A stretch of 64,000 bases of DNA from Catalimonadaceae bacterium JC749 (GCA_021730635.1 JAJNNC010000001.1:496001-560000), one strand, 5' to 3'; counted from the stretch's first letter, positions 9,087-18,632 are shown. The notes: generated from the sequence alone by a model not told the origin. Numbers and translations are program-made.

Positions 9087-9141
9087 CAGCAACGATTTTC
9101 ACTAGCTGATAGGCTGAACAAGGAAAGGTCTGGGTTTACCC

Positions 9142-10272
9142 TCACCGACCCTGTTCCGCTTCCGGCTGGTATCTGGCTACAGCAATTTTGGAATCGGCTG
9201 TTCCATAATAGATAAACCATTGATCCTGGTAGTAGACCCATCCTTCTACAAATACCACTTTTCCTACCTGTCCCTGTATCTCATAAGGCTCTTCCGGCTT
9301 GATAAAATAACTGGCTGTCCGTTTCAAGAGGCGGGTTGGGTCTTCAGCATCCATGAGTACTTGTCCGGCCGTATATGTGCCTGGGAGCAAATTAGGATCT
9401 CCACCTTCATCCAGATTCATACTATTATAGATAAACAGGATACCCGCTTCGGTCAGGATTGGGGGTGGCCCGGGTTCTACCAACCGGCTATCAAACTGAC
9501 CTTTTCGGGGAGTAAACACCTGCTGTAACTGACCGTTGTCATCTTTCAGGGGTGTCCAGTGGATCAGATCGTCCGAAGTGGCAATTTTCATTTCCGTATC
9601 GCCCCAGTACATCCAGTATTTGTCCTGTATACGCACCGCCACCATCCGGGCCCCTTCCCTACGGCACACAATAGCACCCGATTTTGACCACAAGTCGACA
9701 TATTCTTCTCCAAAAGCCAGTCCATGTTTTTCCCATTGCAAGAGGTCAGTAGAAGTGGCCACACACAAACGAGCGGTTTTGCCGTCATAAGCGGTATAGG
9801 TCATAATATACCGCCCTTCTTCATCTTCCACTATACGCGGATCTTCACAGCCTCCCTCCCATTCGTATTTTTTCATAAAATCGTTGGCAGGATAAAAGAC
9901 TGGTTCCGGCAGCCGGATAAAATGAAGGCCATCTGTACTTTTGGCAAGGCCCAGGCGAGAAGTACCCTGATAAATGCCAACACTGTCTTCGGCCCTGTAA
10001 ATCATGAAAACCGTGTCGTTACGAACAACTGTTGCCGGATTGAAGACATCTTTCACCTCCCAGTGCAAGGTTTCCTGCCGGATAGGATCCAGAAAGGTTG
10101 TCTCTCCCTTGGGTTCCAGCACCGGATTCACATCATTGACCTTCTGAAAAGGGCCTAAGGTCCATGCCTCTTCTGTAAGCGTTGTATCGGATGCCGGACG
10201 CTCCGTAGGAGCAGGGTTGCTACAGGCGGTATAAACCAAAAGGGCGATTGGAAAAAACGGTTTGTACATCAT
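9142..10272 (-). CDS. GH130-like glycosidase/phosphorylase lipoprotein
   Basis: These 376 residues begin with a hydrophobic leader and an imperfect lipobox (VYTAC, Cys17), so the protein is probably lipid-anchored and exported. The body is a five-bladed propeller of the GH130/GH43-like kind: FNPATVVRND, FMIYRAED, SRLGLAKSTDGLHF, EGGCEDPRIV, YIMTYTAYDG, WSKSGAIV and a final WFIYYGTADSKIAVA. GH130 enzymes phosphorolyse or hydrolyse beta-mannosides; export argues for a hydrolase-type member, since phosphorylases are normally cytosolic. The assignment rests on motif order only, and no polysaccharide-utilisation genes accompany it. Confidence 0.78.
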   Translation of the reverse strand: MMYKPFFPIALLVYTACSNPAPTERPASDTTLTEEAWTLGPFQKVNDVNPVLEPKGETTFLDPIRQETLHWEVKDVFNPATVVRNDTVFMIYRAEDSVGIYQGTSRLGLAKSTDGLHFIRLPEPVFYPANDFMKKYEWEGGCEDPRIVEDEEGRYIMTYTAYDGKTARLCVATSTDLLQWEKHGLAFGEEYVDLWSKSGAIVCRREGARMVAVRIQDKYWMYWGDTEMKIATSDDLIHWTPLKDDNGQLQQVFTPRKGQFDSRLVEPGPPPILTEAGILFIYNSMNLDEGGDPNLLPGTYTAGQVLMDAEDPTRLLKRTASYFIKPEEPYEIQGQVGKVVFVEGWVYYQDQWFIYYGTADSKIAVARYQPEAEQGR

Positions 10273-10636
10273 GCAATTTGTTGGTAACCAAGCTTCCGAA
10301 ACACAAAGAGTGGAAGGAAACAGCAGACTTGGTACAACAAATATACAGGGTTATTTCTTTAATCAGGGTAAGATCAGGATAAACACCACAGGTTAGTGAA
10401 GAATCTTTCCGGGAGGCAGGAATAATGGTGCCTTAGTCAGGCTTTCCGATTTGAGAAAGCCAAACTAAGGACTTCATTATAGAGAAATCTTGAGGTAATG
10501 TTGTGAATACTATCATTTCTCTATTCATTGACCGGCCGTCTTCAGGTTGCAGCCAACAGGCCAGTAAGGCTCATAAGCCGTCAAATAAAGCTGCACATGG
10601 CTTTCCCATGCCCGAAATAAATTGTTAAGTGATATA
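10273..10636. other. Intergenic segment with a long hairpin
   Basis: This 364-bp stretch lies between two leftward genes and has no credible reading frame. Its one structured part is an inverted repeat at 10431-10470: CCTTAGT-ca-GGCTTTC, an 8-nt loop, then GAAAGCC-aa-ACTAAGG (14 paired positions with a 2x2 internal mismatch). No T-tract follows on either strand, so it is not a standard terminator. The region nearest 10273 should hold the promoter of the GH130-like gene. Confidence 0.5.
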
Positions 10637-12199
10637 TTAATGTGCGCCGTTAGACGATATTTTTGGCGATGGTATATCTTTCAGCATCAACTGAATATTC
10701 TTTTCCTGGGCAGTAGCCTTGAAGTTATGGATCGTCTCCAGCACATCATGGTCAATGTATTGGGAATACTCTCCGTTAATCTCTACCGCACTGCCTTCCG
10801 GCAACTGATCCAATGCTGTGGCAATACTGCCTTTGTTCAGGAAAGACACATGCTCGCTGAGTTTGATTTTTATACTTCCGTTGGAAGCGTGGGTCTCATG
10901 ATAGTAAGGCGTGCTATGATTCGCCTTCAAAATAAAGAATATACCTACGGCCATTCCTATAGTGATACCAATGAGCAGGTCGGTAAATAAAATAGCCAGT
11001 ATTGTGACAATGAAAGGGATAAACTGATCTTTACCCATCTTATACATCGCTTTGTAGAGAGACACTTTTGAAAGCTTGTACCCTACTATAATCAGTATAG
11101 CAGCCAGCGCTGACAATGGGATCAGATTCAGAATATAGGGAATGACCAATACACACACCAAAAGGAACAAGCCGTGGTAAAAGGCCGATAATTTAGTCCT
11201 TCCGCCAGCTGCTACGTTGGTAGAACTTCTTACAATCACAGCAGTCATGGGAAGTCCACCTAACAACCCGCTGACTACGTTGCCTATGCCCTGTGCCTTC
11301 AGCTCCCGGTTGGTAGGAGTTTTTCTCTTGTAAGGGTCCAGTTTGTCGGTGGCCTCAATACTTAACAAGGTTTCCAGACTGGCGATGACAGCGATAGTGA
11401 ATGCTACAACATATAGATCAGGATTCAACATTTGAGTAAAATCAGGAAACTGCAGCTCGTTCATCAGTCCGCTGAAACTGCTGATCTCCGGAATAGATAC
11501 CAAATGCTCCTCGGTGATGGCAATGGCAGGGAACACCTGTAAAAAGACCTGATTTAAAAGGATACCTGCCAGTACGGCTATTAAAGCACCCGGCACTACA
11601 CCTATTATTTTGTTATTTTTGATGAAGGGCCTTTCCCACAGTAGGACAATACCAAAAGCGACTACTCCGACGATCAAAGCGCCTAATCTCAGGGAGGCCA
11701 CTGCATTGAGGATAGCAGAGAAAGTATTCTGTCCGTTTTCCCAAAACCTGTCTTCTCCAAAGGCTGTCTGGTCCACTCCCATAAAGTGAGGAATCTGCTT
11801 TAAAATCAGAATCAGACCAATAGCGGCCAGCATGCCTTTGATCACGGAAGAGGGAAAATAAGCACTGACAATCCCTGCTTTAAAAAAACCCAGCACCACC
11901 TGAAGCAAGCCCGCTAAAACAACAGCAGCCAGGAAAAGCTCGTAGGTTTCCAGCGTTTCTATAGCGTTTAAGACAATCACAGTAAGACCGGCGGCTGGTC
12001 CGCTTACTGCGAGCTGCGATCCGCTGAACCAACTGACGACTACCCCGGCAACAATACCGGTAATGATACCTGCAAAAAGGGGCGCACCAGATGCCAGAGC
12101 AATACCCAAACAAAGCGGTAAAGCCACCAAAAACACCACTAACCCCGCAGGTAAATCATTTTTTGTATATTGAAAATAACTTCTTAAGTTCTGTTTCAT
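10637..12199 (-). CDS. SulP family anion transporter
   Basis: These 520 residues match SulP/SLC26 permeases. The N-terminal DLPAGLVVFLVALPLCLGIALASGAP region is followed by SGPAAGLTVI, and multiple hydrophobic helices run to about residue 430. The cytosolic tail (about 440-515) resembles a degenerate STAS domain. Family members carry sulfate, bicarbonate, chloride or dicarboxylates; short bacterial forms like this are often annotated as bicarbonate or sulfate transporters. No carbonic anhydrase gene is adjacent, so the substrate is open. Gene orientation and the 237-bp AT-rich upstream gap imply its own promoter. Confidence 0.88.
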   Translation of the reverse strand: MKQNLRSYFQYTKNDLPAGLVVFLVALPLCLGIALASGAPLFAGIITGIVAGVVVSWFSGSQLAVSGPAAGLTVIVLNAIETLETYELFLAAVVLAGLLQVVLGFFKAGIVSAYFPSSVIKGMLAAIGLILILKQIPHFMGVDQTAFGEDRFWENGQNTFSAILNAVASLRLGALIVGVVAFGIVLLWERPFIKNNKIIGVVPGALIAVLAGILLNQVFLQVFPAIAITEEHLVSIPEISSFSGLMNELQFPDFTQMLNPDLYVVAFTIAVIASLETLLSIEATDKLDPYKRKTPTNRELKAQGIGNVVSGLLGGLPMTAVIVRSSTNVAAGGRTKLSAFYHGLFLLVCVLVIPYILNLIPLSALAAILIIVGYKLSKVSLYKAMYKMGKDQFIPFIVTILAILFTDLLIGITIGMAVGIFFILKANHSTPYYHETHASNGSIKIKLSEHVSFLNKGSIATALDQLPEGSAVEINGEYSQYIDHDVLETIHNFKATAQEKNIQLMLKDIPSPKISSNGAH

Positions 12200-12436
12200 A
12201 AGGGGATATTTCTTTCACAAGAGTAAAATAGGAGGCTATTGATTATGCCGTAAGAATAAAAATACGGGAAGGAGATTAAGATGGGATTAAAAAGAGATTA
12301 ATATAAGATTGAAATCTCAAAAAAATTGATAAAATATTCTGTTATAGAATTTTAATCTATATAGTATAATATTTCACAATTATATTTTGTATTTTGAGAA
12401 TACATGAAATATAATATTGAAACGACTGAGAAATTA

Positions 12437-13816
12437 TTAGAGAGATAAAGATGAATTCTGTTGCAGGAAAATGAAAAACTGTGTGCCCTGTTTTAATTTA
12501 GAAGTAATATTGATTTCACCCCCGTGCATCTTCACAATTTTATCTGTCAGAGAAAGCCCAATGCCTGATCCTTTATAGCCACGGGCATTACTGGCCCGGT
12601 AAAAGGGTTGTGCTATGTTTTGCAAATCCTGTTCGGCAATACCAATGCCTTTATCTGAAATAACCACAGTCAGTCTGGTTTTATCAGCTTTGATAAGCAC
12701 CTTCACTTCCTGATAATCAGAAAATTTACAGGCATTTTCCAATACATTCATTAAAGCCGCATGGAGTAATTTTTTATTCCCTTTCACAGTAATGAGCTGT
12801 TCATCCTCCGGGATATGCTCAAAATTAATATATACCTGGTTGTCAGGAAGAAGATGGTCCAGATCTTCCTTCACTTCCATCATTAGTTCGTCAATCCGCA
12901 CATCTTCATTGAGGAAAACTTTATCATCAAAATCTGTTTGCGCCAGGTTCAATAACTTTACAATAAGGGTATCCAATCTTCTGGCTTCAAAATCAATAGT
13001 CTTCAGAGCGGTTTTATATTCTTCTACAGACCGATCTTTGCTCAGGGCTAATTCAACCTCGCCAATGACTGCCGTCAAAGGATTTTTTAGTTCATGAGAA
13101 GCGTTGCTGATAAAATTCTTCTGTATCTCCAGGGAAGTCTCCAGTCGTTCCAGCATCTGGTTAAAAGTGGTAGCCAGTTCGTTAATTTCATCCTTACTAC
13201 CTCCTGTAGAAAGCCTCTGGTGCAGGTTAGAGAGCCCAATCCGGTTTACATCTTTCACAATACGGGTAATGGGTTTCAACGCTTGAAGGGAAAAGAAACG
13301 ACCTGAAATAAAAATGATACCGATGCTTACTATAAAACAGATAATCAGAATCTTTTGCAGATCAGCCAGCTTCATAATCCCAAAACGATCTATGGCCGAA
13401 ATGATCACCACGAAATCACCCTGATTATCATTATACCACATGGCTACCGCCTGCCGGTCTCCGGATTTTATTTCCATATACTCCAGCGTGGCCATATCCC
13501 GAAAAAAGGTGGCAGGCAAACTCACCTGCAAGGAATCCTGCATCGTCTGTAATTGGTAACCCAATTCGAACAAACCAATAATTTCGTCGGGAAGATACTG
13601 ATGATATTTCTTCTGAACTTCCTCAAAAGTATCTTCATTTAGTTCGTCCTCCTCCAGGTAAAACTGCTCGGTAATGACAGCCCGTTCTTTCAGGCGGTCA
13701 TAAAATTCTATCTGCCGGTAGAGAGAAAAGAAGTAATAAATCGCTACACTCACACCCGTCAGAATCAGGGCTGTGATGACAGTAGAGATCAGGGTGAGCT
13801 TCAAGCGTATTTTCAT
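12437..13816 (-). CDS. HAMP-domain sensor histidine kinase
   Basis: These 459 residues show TM1 at about 9-30, a periplasmic sensor region (about 31-152), TM2 at about 155-175, HAMP (KPITRIVKDVNRIG, about 181-235), HisKA with the phosphorylated H241 in SNASHELKNPL, and a HATPase domain with N box (LENACKF), G1 (SDKGIGIAE) and G2 (GSGIGLSL). The signal is unknown; the sensor is small and has no recognised fold. It is translated directly after the response regulator (2 bp between), so the pair is one system with the regulator promoter-proximal. Confidence 0.92.
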   Translation of the reverse strand: MKIRLKLTLISTVITALILTGVSVAIYYFFSLYRQIEFYDRLKERAVITEQFYLEEDELNEDTFEEVQKKYHQYLPDEIIGLFELGYQLQTMQDSLQVSLPATFFRDMATLEYMEIKSGDRQAVAMWYNDNQGDFVVIISAIDRFGIMKLADLQKILIICFIVSIGIIFISGRFFSLQALKPITRIVKDVNRIGLSNLHQRLSTGGSKDEINELATTFNQMLERLETSLEIQKNFISNASHELKNPLTAVIGEVELALSKDRSVEEYKTALKTIDFEARRLDTLIVKLLNLAQTDFDDKVFLNEDVRIDELMMEVKEDLDHLLPDNQVYINFEHIPEDEQLITVKGNKKLLHAALMNVLENACKFSDYQEVKVLIKADKTRLTVVISDKGIGIAEQDLQNIAQPFYRASNARGYKGSGIGLSLTDKIVKMHGGEINITSKLKQGTQFFIFLQQNSSLSL

Positions 13817-13818
13817 CG

Positions 13819-14496
13819 CTAATTGGCTTTCAGTACATAGCCCATACCAATCACAGTGTGAATAAGTTTCGGTGAGAAATTCTTGTCAATCTTATTGCGC
13901 AACAAATTGACAAAGACATCTACTACGTTGGATCGGAAATCCTGATTCGCATCCCACAGCTTCTCAATGATATCTATCCGGGATAATACCCGCCCCTGGT
14001 GGCGCATCATCATTTCCAAGAGTAAAAATTCTTTGGAAGTCAGCTGGATAGGAGTGCCATTTCGCAACACGGCTTTCGTGGCTGTATCAAGGGTCAGATT
14101 GGCTATCCGCAGCAAATCGCTTTTATAATTATCTTTGCTTCTTCGCTTTAAAGCCCTGAGCCTGGCCACTAATTCATTCAGATCAAAAGGTTTGGTCAGA
14201 TAATCATCGGCCCCGGCATTCAGCCCTTCCACAATGTTTTCTTTGGTACCTAAGGCTGTTAGCATCAGAATGGGGGTGGGGGATCGGTATACATGCCGGA
14301 TTCTTCTGCAAATTTCTAATCCATTGATTTGAGGGAGAATGATGTCCAAAACAATGACGTCGTAAGGATAATGGCTCGCCATACTTAAGCCTAACTGCCC
14401 ATCGTAAGCAATATCTACGACAAAATTATTTTCTTCTAAACCTCTTTTAATGAAAGAAGCCACATTAAGTTCGTCTTCAATCAATAGGATTTTCAT
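13819..14496 (-). CDS. OmpR/PhoB-family response regulator
   Basis: The receiver domain shows ILLIEDE near the start, the phospho-acceptor D51 in VIVLDIILP (numbered from this start) and TKPFD with the conserved lysine. A winged-helix DNA-binding domain follows from about residue 125 (LTSKEFLLLEMMMRHQGRVLSR; NVVDVFVNLLRNKID). I place the start at the ATG giving MKILLIEDE (14496); an in-frame ATG two codons earlier (14502) is equally possible. The partner kinase follows at once. The 321-bp divergent gap to the antiporter gene may hold its own operator, but no repeat was evident there. Confidence 0.92.
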   Translation of the reverse strand: MKILLIEDELNVASFIKRGLEENNFVVDIAYDGQLGLSMASHYPYDVIVLDIILPQINGLEICRRIRHVYRSPTPILMLTALGTKENIVEGLNAGADDYLTKPFDLNELVARLRALKRRSKDNYKSDLLRIANLTLDTATKAVLRNGTPIQLTSKEFLLLEMMMRHQGRVLSRIDIIEKLWDANQDFRSNVVDVFVNLLRNKIDKNFSPKLIHTVIGMGYVLKAN

Positions 14497-14502
14497 AAAC
14501 AA

Positions 14503-14823
14503 TAATACGAAAAAGTGCCTAGAGGGGGAACATTTACGGATGTAAAATAAGCAGGTTCACTGCTTACAGGTCAATGTTTTCTGTATCAGTTCAGCCTGTA
14601 GTATTTGCGTTAGGGCAAACAATCACTGATATTGCAGCATGAACGATAACCTTTTTAGCCTATCTTTAAAATATGGCGTTTCAAATTGAAATCTTGCACT
14701 TAAAAAAGTTCTTTTACCATCCCTACAAATAAGCCAAGAGGAAACGAAAATAAATGATAGCAACTGCGTATATTCTCATATTTTTTCATCCTGAAGAATA
14801 ATCGCCTGCATTTAGCGCAAAAT
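14503..14823. other. Divergent intergenic region, response regulator / antiporter
   Basis: This 321-bp region separates the leftward two-component genes from the rightward antiporter gene. It must contain both promoters. I saw no reading frame, no clear inverted repeat and no RNA-like structure here. Confidence 0.4.
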
Positions 14824-16836
14824 ATGATATTACTTTTCGAGTTTCAAATTCCTTTGAAAGATCCTGTCCAGATCTTTCTGGTTATCCTGGTGATTATTCT
14901 GGTGGCACCGCTGCTGCTCAACCGGTTTAAAATCCCTAGTATTATCGGTCTGATCCTGGCTGGCACACTAGTGGGACCTCACGGCTTAAATCTTCTACAA
15001 ACTACCGAAACCACTTTGTTTGGTACGGTGGGTCTGCTGTACATTATGTTTTTAGCCGGGCTGGAAATAGACTTGAACGATTTCAGGAAGAACCGGCACA
15101 AGAGTATTATCTTTGGAGCGGCTACCTTCCTGATACCGCTTGTTTTAGGGACCCTGGCCAGCTTTTTTCTTTTACAATACCCATTTCGTTCCTCCTTTCT
15201 GCTGGCCAGTATGTTTGCCACGCACACCCTGATTGCTTATCCTTTAGCCAGCCGTTTGGGGATCACCAAGAATGAAGCAGTTACAGTGACAGTAGGGGGC
15301 ACCATTATTACCGATACCCTGGCCCTGCTGATATTGGCGGTGATTACCGGCTCTGTCAGAGGAGAAATCAATTATCAGTTCTGGATACGGCTGATCGTGT
15401 CTATGTCTTTGTTTGTCTTTATAGTCTTGTGGGGCTTTCCCAAGGTTTCCCGCTGGTTTTTCCGGAACGCGGAAAAAGAAGATGTGAGTCAGTATATTTT
15501 TGCCCTGATGGTAGTATTTGCCGCAGGCTTTCTCTCAGAAATAGCTGGCTTAGAACCCATCATCGGTGCTTTTTTAGCGGGTTTGGCGTTGAATCGTCTT
15601 ATTCCCCACACTTCTCCGCTCATGAACCGGATAGAATTTATCGGAAATGCCCTGTTTATACCCTTTTTTCTGATCGGAGTGGGTATGCTCGTTGATCTGC
15701 GTGTACTGTTTCAGGGAATGCAAGCCCTGGTGGTTGCCTTTACCCTGACTACCGTCGCTTTATTGAGTAAATGGCTGGCCGCTTTTGCTACCCAGAAAAT
15801 AGTAGGGTTCTCCTTATTACAGCGTAATGTGATTTTTGGATTGAGCAGTTCGCATGCAGCTGCCACCATCGCCATCATCCTGATTGCCTATAACCTGGAG
15901 ATTCTGGACGACAAGGTTTTGAATGGCACTATTCTGCTCATCCTGATTACCTGTATGGTCAGTTCTTTTGTGACCGACCGGGCAGGCCGGCAGTTAGCCA
16001 TACAGGAGAGCCATCAGAAGCCCGAACTGGCAGAATACCGGGAAAAAATACTGGTACCGGTCGCCAACCCGGCCAACCTGGAGCGATTGATTGACCTGGC
16101 CGTGATGATCCGGAAACTAAAATCAGAAGATCCTATTTACCCTTTATCCGTTGTTTTAGACGACCAGGAAGCACAGGATAAAGTACTGATCAACCAGAGA
16201 ATGTTCGAGAAGGCGGTTAAATACGCTTCTGCTTCCAACCATCTGCTACAACCCATTTCCCGGGTAGACCTGAATGCCAGCAGTGGCATCGTTCGCACTA
16301 TCAAAGAGCTGATGATTACGAAGGTGGTGATGGGCTGGAACGGAAAAGTGACAGCGAAGGAACGATTTTTTGGTAGTGTGCTGGACAATGTACTGGATAG
16401 TACAGAGCAAATGGTGTTGGTCACCAAGCTGCTTTACCCCATTAATATTTATCAGAAAATCGTGCTGGTGGTACCGCAAAATGCCCAGGTAGAAGCAGGG
16501 TTTGATCATTGGGTGGAAACCATGGCGCTCTTTTGCCAGCAAACCAGTGGTGTTATGCATCTTTTTGGCAATCAGGAAACCATGTGCCAGATGAATGACA
16601 TCATCCAAAACAATAAATTTACCATTGAAATGATCAAAACGGAATTTGATGAATGGGATGATTTTCTGATTTTATCCCGGCATGTAGGCATTCAGGATCT
16701 GCTCATTGTAGCCAGTGCCAGGCAAAATACCCCATCGTATCATTCTTATATGGAAAAACTTCCGGCTTACTTATCCAAGTATTTCAGTGCCCATAGCTTT
16801 ATTGTACTCTATCCGGAGCAGAAAATTTTAGTCTAG
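14824..16836 (+). CDS. CPA2-family cation:proton antiporter
   Basis: This 670-residue membrane protein has about 12 helices in the first 390 residues. The Na+/H+ exchanger (KefB/NapA-type) signature includes PSIIGLILAGTLVGPHGL, MFLAGLEIDL and GLEPIIGAFLAGLALNRL. The remaining 280 residues are soluble and resemble tandem UspA-like domains, a common cytosolic regulator of this family in Bacteroidota. Its last 131 bp are found again, about 95% identical, at 17568-17698 beyond the toxin-antitoxin genes. It presumably exchanges Na+ or K+ for protons at the inner membrane. Confidence 0.9.
   Translation: MILLFEFQIPLKDPVQIFLVILVIILVAPLLLNRFKIPSIIGLILAGTLVGPHGLNLLQTTETTLFGTVGLLYIMFLAGLEIDLNDFRKNRHKSIIFGAATFLIPLVLGTLASFFLLQYPFRSSFLLASMFATHTLIAYPLASRLGITKNEAVTVTVGGTIITDTLALLILAVITGSVRGEINYQFWIRLIVSMSLFVFIVLWGFPKVSRWFFRNAEKEDVSQYIFALMVVFAAGFLSEIAGLEPIIGAFLAGLALNRLIPHTSPLMNRIEFIGNALFIPFFLIGVGMLVDLRVLFQGMQALVVAFTLTTVALLSKWLAAFATQKIVGFSLLQRNVIFGLSSSHAAATIAIILIAYNLEILDDKVLNGTILLILITCMVSSFVTDRAGRQLAIQESHQKPELAEYREKILVPVANPANLERLIDLAVMIRKLKSEDPIYPLSVVLDDQEAQDKVLINQRMFEKAVKYASASNHLLQPISRVDLNASSGIVRTIKELMITKVVMGWNGKVTAKERFFGSVLDNVLDSTEQMVLVTKLLYPINIYQKIVLVVPQNAQVEAGFDHWVETMALFCQQTSGVMHLFGNQETMCQMNDIIQNNKFTIEMIKTEFDEWDDFLILSRHVGIQDLLIVASARQNTPSYHSYMEKLPAYLSKYFSAHSFIVLYPEQKILV
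16700..16830 (+). repeat. 131-bp direct repeat, copy 1 (antiporter 3' end)
   Basis: This is the last 131 bp of antiporter coding sequence up to the base before the stop region. It matches 17568-17698 at a constant offset of 868 bp, with six substitutions and one missing A near the end of copy 2. The central 90 or so bases are identical. Together the copies bracket the PIN toxin-antitoxin cassette. Confidence 0.92.
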
Positions 16837-16880
16837 CAACGCTGACTTGGTTTTCTGTGAGGAGGAACGTAAATTTCAGT

Positions 16881-17321
16881 ATGACAGTGTACCTTGATGT
16901 TTGTAGCATACAGCGACCATTAGATACCAAGGATCAGGCACGAATTGCCGTTGAAGCCGAAGCTGTTTTGGCTGTTGTTTCTCTCATTGAGGCTGGTATT
17001 GTTGAACTTATTTCTTCTGAACCGCTGTTATTTGAGGCGAGCCGTAACCCGGATCAGACACGTCGGGAATATGTATTAGAGGTGTTGGGTAAAGCTACTC
17101 AGTTTGTTAGATTAAGTGAAGAAATTGAAAGGCAAGCCAGAACATTTACAGAAGCTGGCCTTAAACCATTAGATGCTTTGCATTTGGCATCAGCAGAAAT
17201 CAGTAAAGCTGAGTTTTTTTGTACCTGTGATGACAAGTTTTTGAAAAAAGCAAAAGCTATGGATAACTTAACTGTTAGAGCAGTTTCACCAATAGAACTC
17301 ATCGAAAAAGCAGAGTTATGA
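16881..17321 (+). CDS. PIN-domain toxin (VapC-like RNase)
   Basis: From the ATG at 16881 the product has 146 residues. The PIN fold is shown by TVYLDVCSIQRP with D6, an acidic residue in LLFEASRN (E52), KPLDALHLASAE with D98, and FFCTCDDKFLKKA with D117/D118. These are the four metal-binding acids of PIN RNases. The stop overlaps the start of the next small gene by 4 bp (ATGA), as in many toxin-antitoxin pairs, though here the toxin comes first. Its codon and base use look slightly more AT-rich than the antiporter's. The cassette is flanked by direct repeats, suggesting acquisition. Confidence 0.85.
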   Translation: MTVYLDVCSIQRPLDTKDQARIAVEAEAVLAVVSLIEAGIVELISSEPLLFEASRNPDQTRREYVLEVLGKATQFVRLSEEIERQARTFTEAGLKPLDALHLASAEISKAEFFCTCDDKFLKKAKAMDNLTVRAVSPIELIEKAEL

Positions 17322-17524
17322 AAGCAAATGTTAAAACTTTAAGTGAAATTACACAAGAAGCAACTCGCCTCTTGTATAAAGAACTAGGCATTACCAATAC
17401 TGTACGTTTTTTAAACCAATTCAGGGCAGGTTACGGAAATTATACGGAAGAACGCGAACAACTTTTTGCGGATATGTCTCTGGATGACATCCTCTCTCAG
17501 ATCAAGCAAATGAGAAAAAAATAA
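17318..17524 (+). CDS. Putative antitoxin partner of the PIN protein
   Basis: This 68-residue protein is predicted to be mostly helical. It opens MKANVKTLSEITQEATRLL and ends LDDILSQIKQMRKK. Small charged partners of this kind, beginning with a helix and mentioning a GI-TNTVRFLNQF core, accompany PIN proteins of this subgroup. The 4-bp overlap with the PIN gene implies translational coupling. No HTH or AbrB/RHH DNA-binding motif could be recognised, so the antitoxin role is inferred from context. Confidence 0.7.
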   Translation: MKANVKTLSEITQEATRLLYKELGITNTVRFLNQFRAGYGNYTEEREQLFADMSLDDILSQIKQMRKK

Positions 17525-17567
17525 TTTATGTAGCTCTAACTGTAAGATGGTTGAGACAGCCAAGTAT

Positions 17568-17698
17568 TGCTCATTGTGGCCAGTACCAGGCAAAATACCC
17601 CATCGTATCATTCTTATATGGAAAAACTTCCGGCTTACTTATCCAAGTATTTCAGTGCCCATAGCTTTATTGTGCTTTATCAGGAGAAGAAATTTTAG
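17568..17698 (+). repeat. 131-bp direct repeat, copy 2 (orphan antiporter 3' end)
   Basis: This non-functional copy of the antiporter C-terminus can be read as LIVASTRQNTPSY and onward, with A-to-T, P-to-Q and Q-to-K changes relative to copy 1, and ends in a shifted KKF-stop. It has no start and no upstream part of the antiporter gene. It lies between the antitoxin gene and the convergent DUF697 gene. Confidence 0.9.
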
Positions 17699-17708
17699 CC
17701 TGAGTATA

Positions 17709-18632
17709 CTAGACAAACTTCAGCACCTGACGGGCTTTTTTCTGAGCCTCACGGGGAAATACCATCAACGATTCTTTGATGATCAACGAGAGTTTCTTCA
17801 GCGCTACTTTGTTGGCCGCCAAACGAGCCTGACGACGGGAATATCCATGACCGGCGGTCATATAATAGTTTTTAGTGATATAGCCTACCCGCAGGGTCAG
17901 GAAGGCATTGCCGGTACCTTGCAGGATAGAGGAGGAAAGTATCCCCAAACCAGGAATGGCACCTAAAAAGCCCCGGCTTAGCTGGGGAAAAATCTCTGCC
18001 AGTTCGGCATCTTCTATACCATCGGCAATGAGAGCAGCTGCCAACACTTTGGTATAGGTTTTCACCAGATTACCGTAGGTAGGACGATAGCCATAGCTAC
18101 TCACCAACTCTTTTAGCATACGGAAGTTGATGGTGAGTACCAGCAAGGCATCCAACCGGCCATTCTGGGAAAGGGCTGTGGAGATAAAAACCTGCTTGGC
18201 ATGGCGATGAATGATGTCGTCCATTTTGTCCAGCCGGCCGTCAAAAATCTTTTCCAGCGTGTCGCTGGGATCTACTCCTTTTTTCAGGGATTCCTTTAAT
18301 GCTTTGTGCTCTTCGGCATCCAGCCTGCCCTGCCGCATAATGGTACGGGCTGTTTTGGTAGCTATCTTACTGCCCGGTGTGGTTTTATCCAGATCCAGAT
18401 AGTCGCTGGCCTGAATTTCAGGCATAGAAAAAACAGAGAGCAGCGGACGAACCAGCAGAAAGAAAAGGAGCAGTGCTGTGACTACATAAAAGGCAATGCT
18501 GAGGAAAGGGTGTATTTCTTGCAGGTTATTGCCAATGGTGAGTATGTTACCAATGATGAGTAAGGATAAGACAAACAGCAGGCCGCTGCCAATCAATATC
18601 CAAAAAGTCATAGAAGAATTTCTCTTAAACAT
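17709..18632 (-). CDS. DUF697 (YcjF-like) membrane protein
   Basis: These 307 residues have two N-terminal transmembrane helices (about 10-30 and 44-65). A soluble region then contains repeated short helices, and the end matches the DUF697 pattern (GYRPTYGNLVKTYTKVLAAALIADG region, then IPGLGILSSSILQGTGNAFLTLRVGYITKNY). DUF697 proteins include YcjF, of unknown function, often near GTPases or stress genes; no such neighbour is here. Convergent with the toxin-antitoxin cassette; its stop is 10 bp from the repeat copy. Confidence 0.8.
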   Translation of the reverse strand: MFKRNSSMTFWILIGSGLLFVLSLLIIGNILTIGNNLQEIHPFLSIAFYVVTALLLFFLLVRPLLSVFSMPEIQASDYLDLDKTTPGSKIATKTARTIMRQGRLDAEEHKALKESLKKGVDPSDTLEKIFDGRLDKMDDIIHRHAKQVFISTALSQNGRLDALLVLTINFRMLKELVSSYGYRPTYGNLVKTYTKVLAAALIADGIEDAELAEIFPQLSRGFLGAIPGLGILSSSILQGTGNAFLTLRVGYITKNYYMTAGHGYSRRQARLAANKVALKKLSLIIKESLMVFPREAQKKARQVLKFV

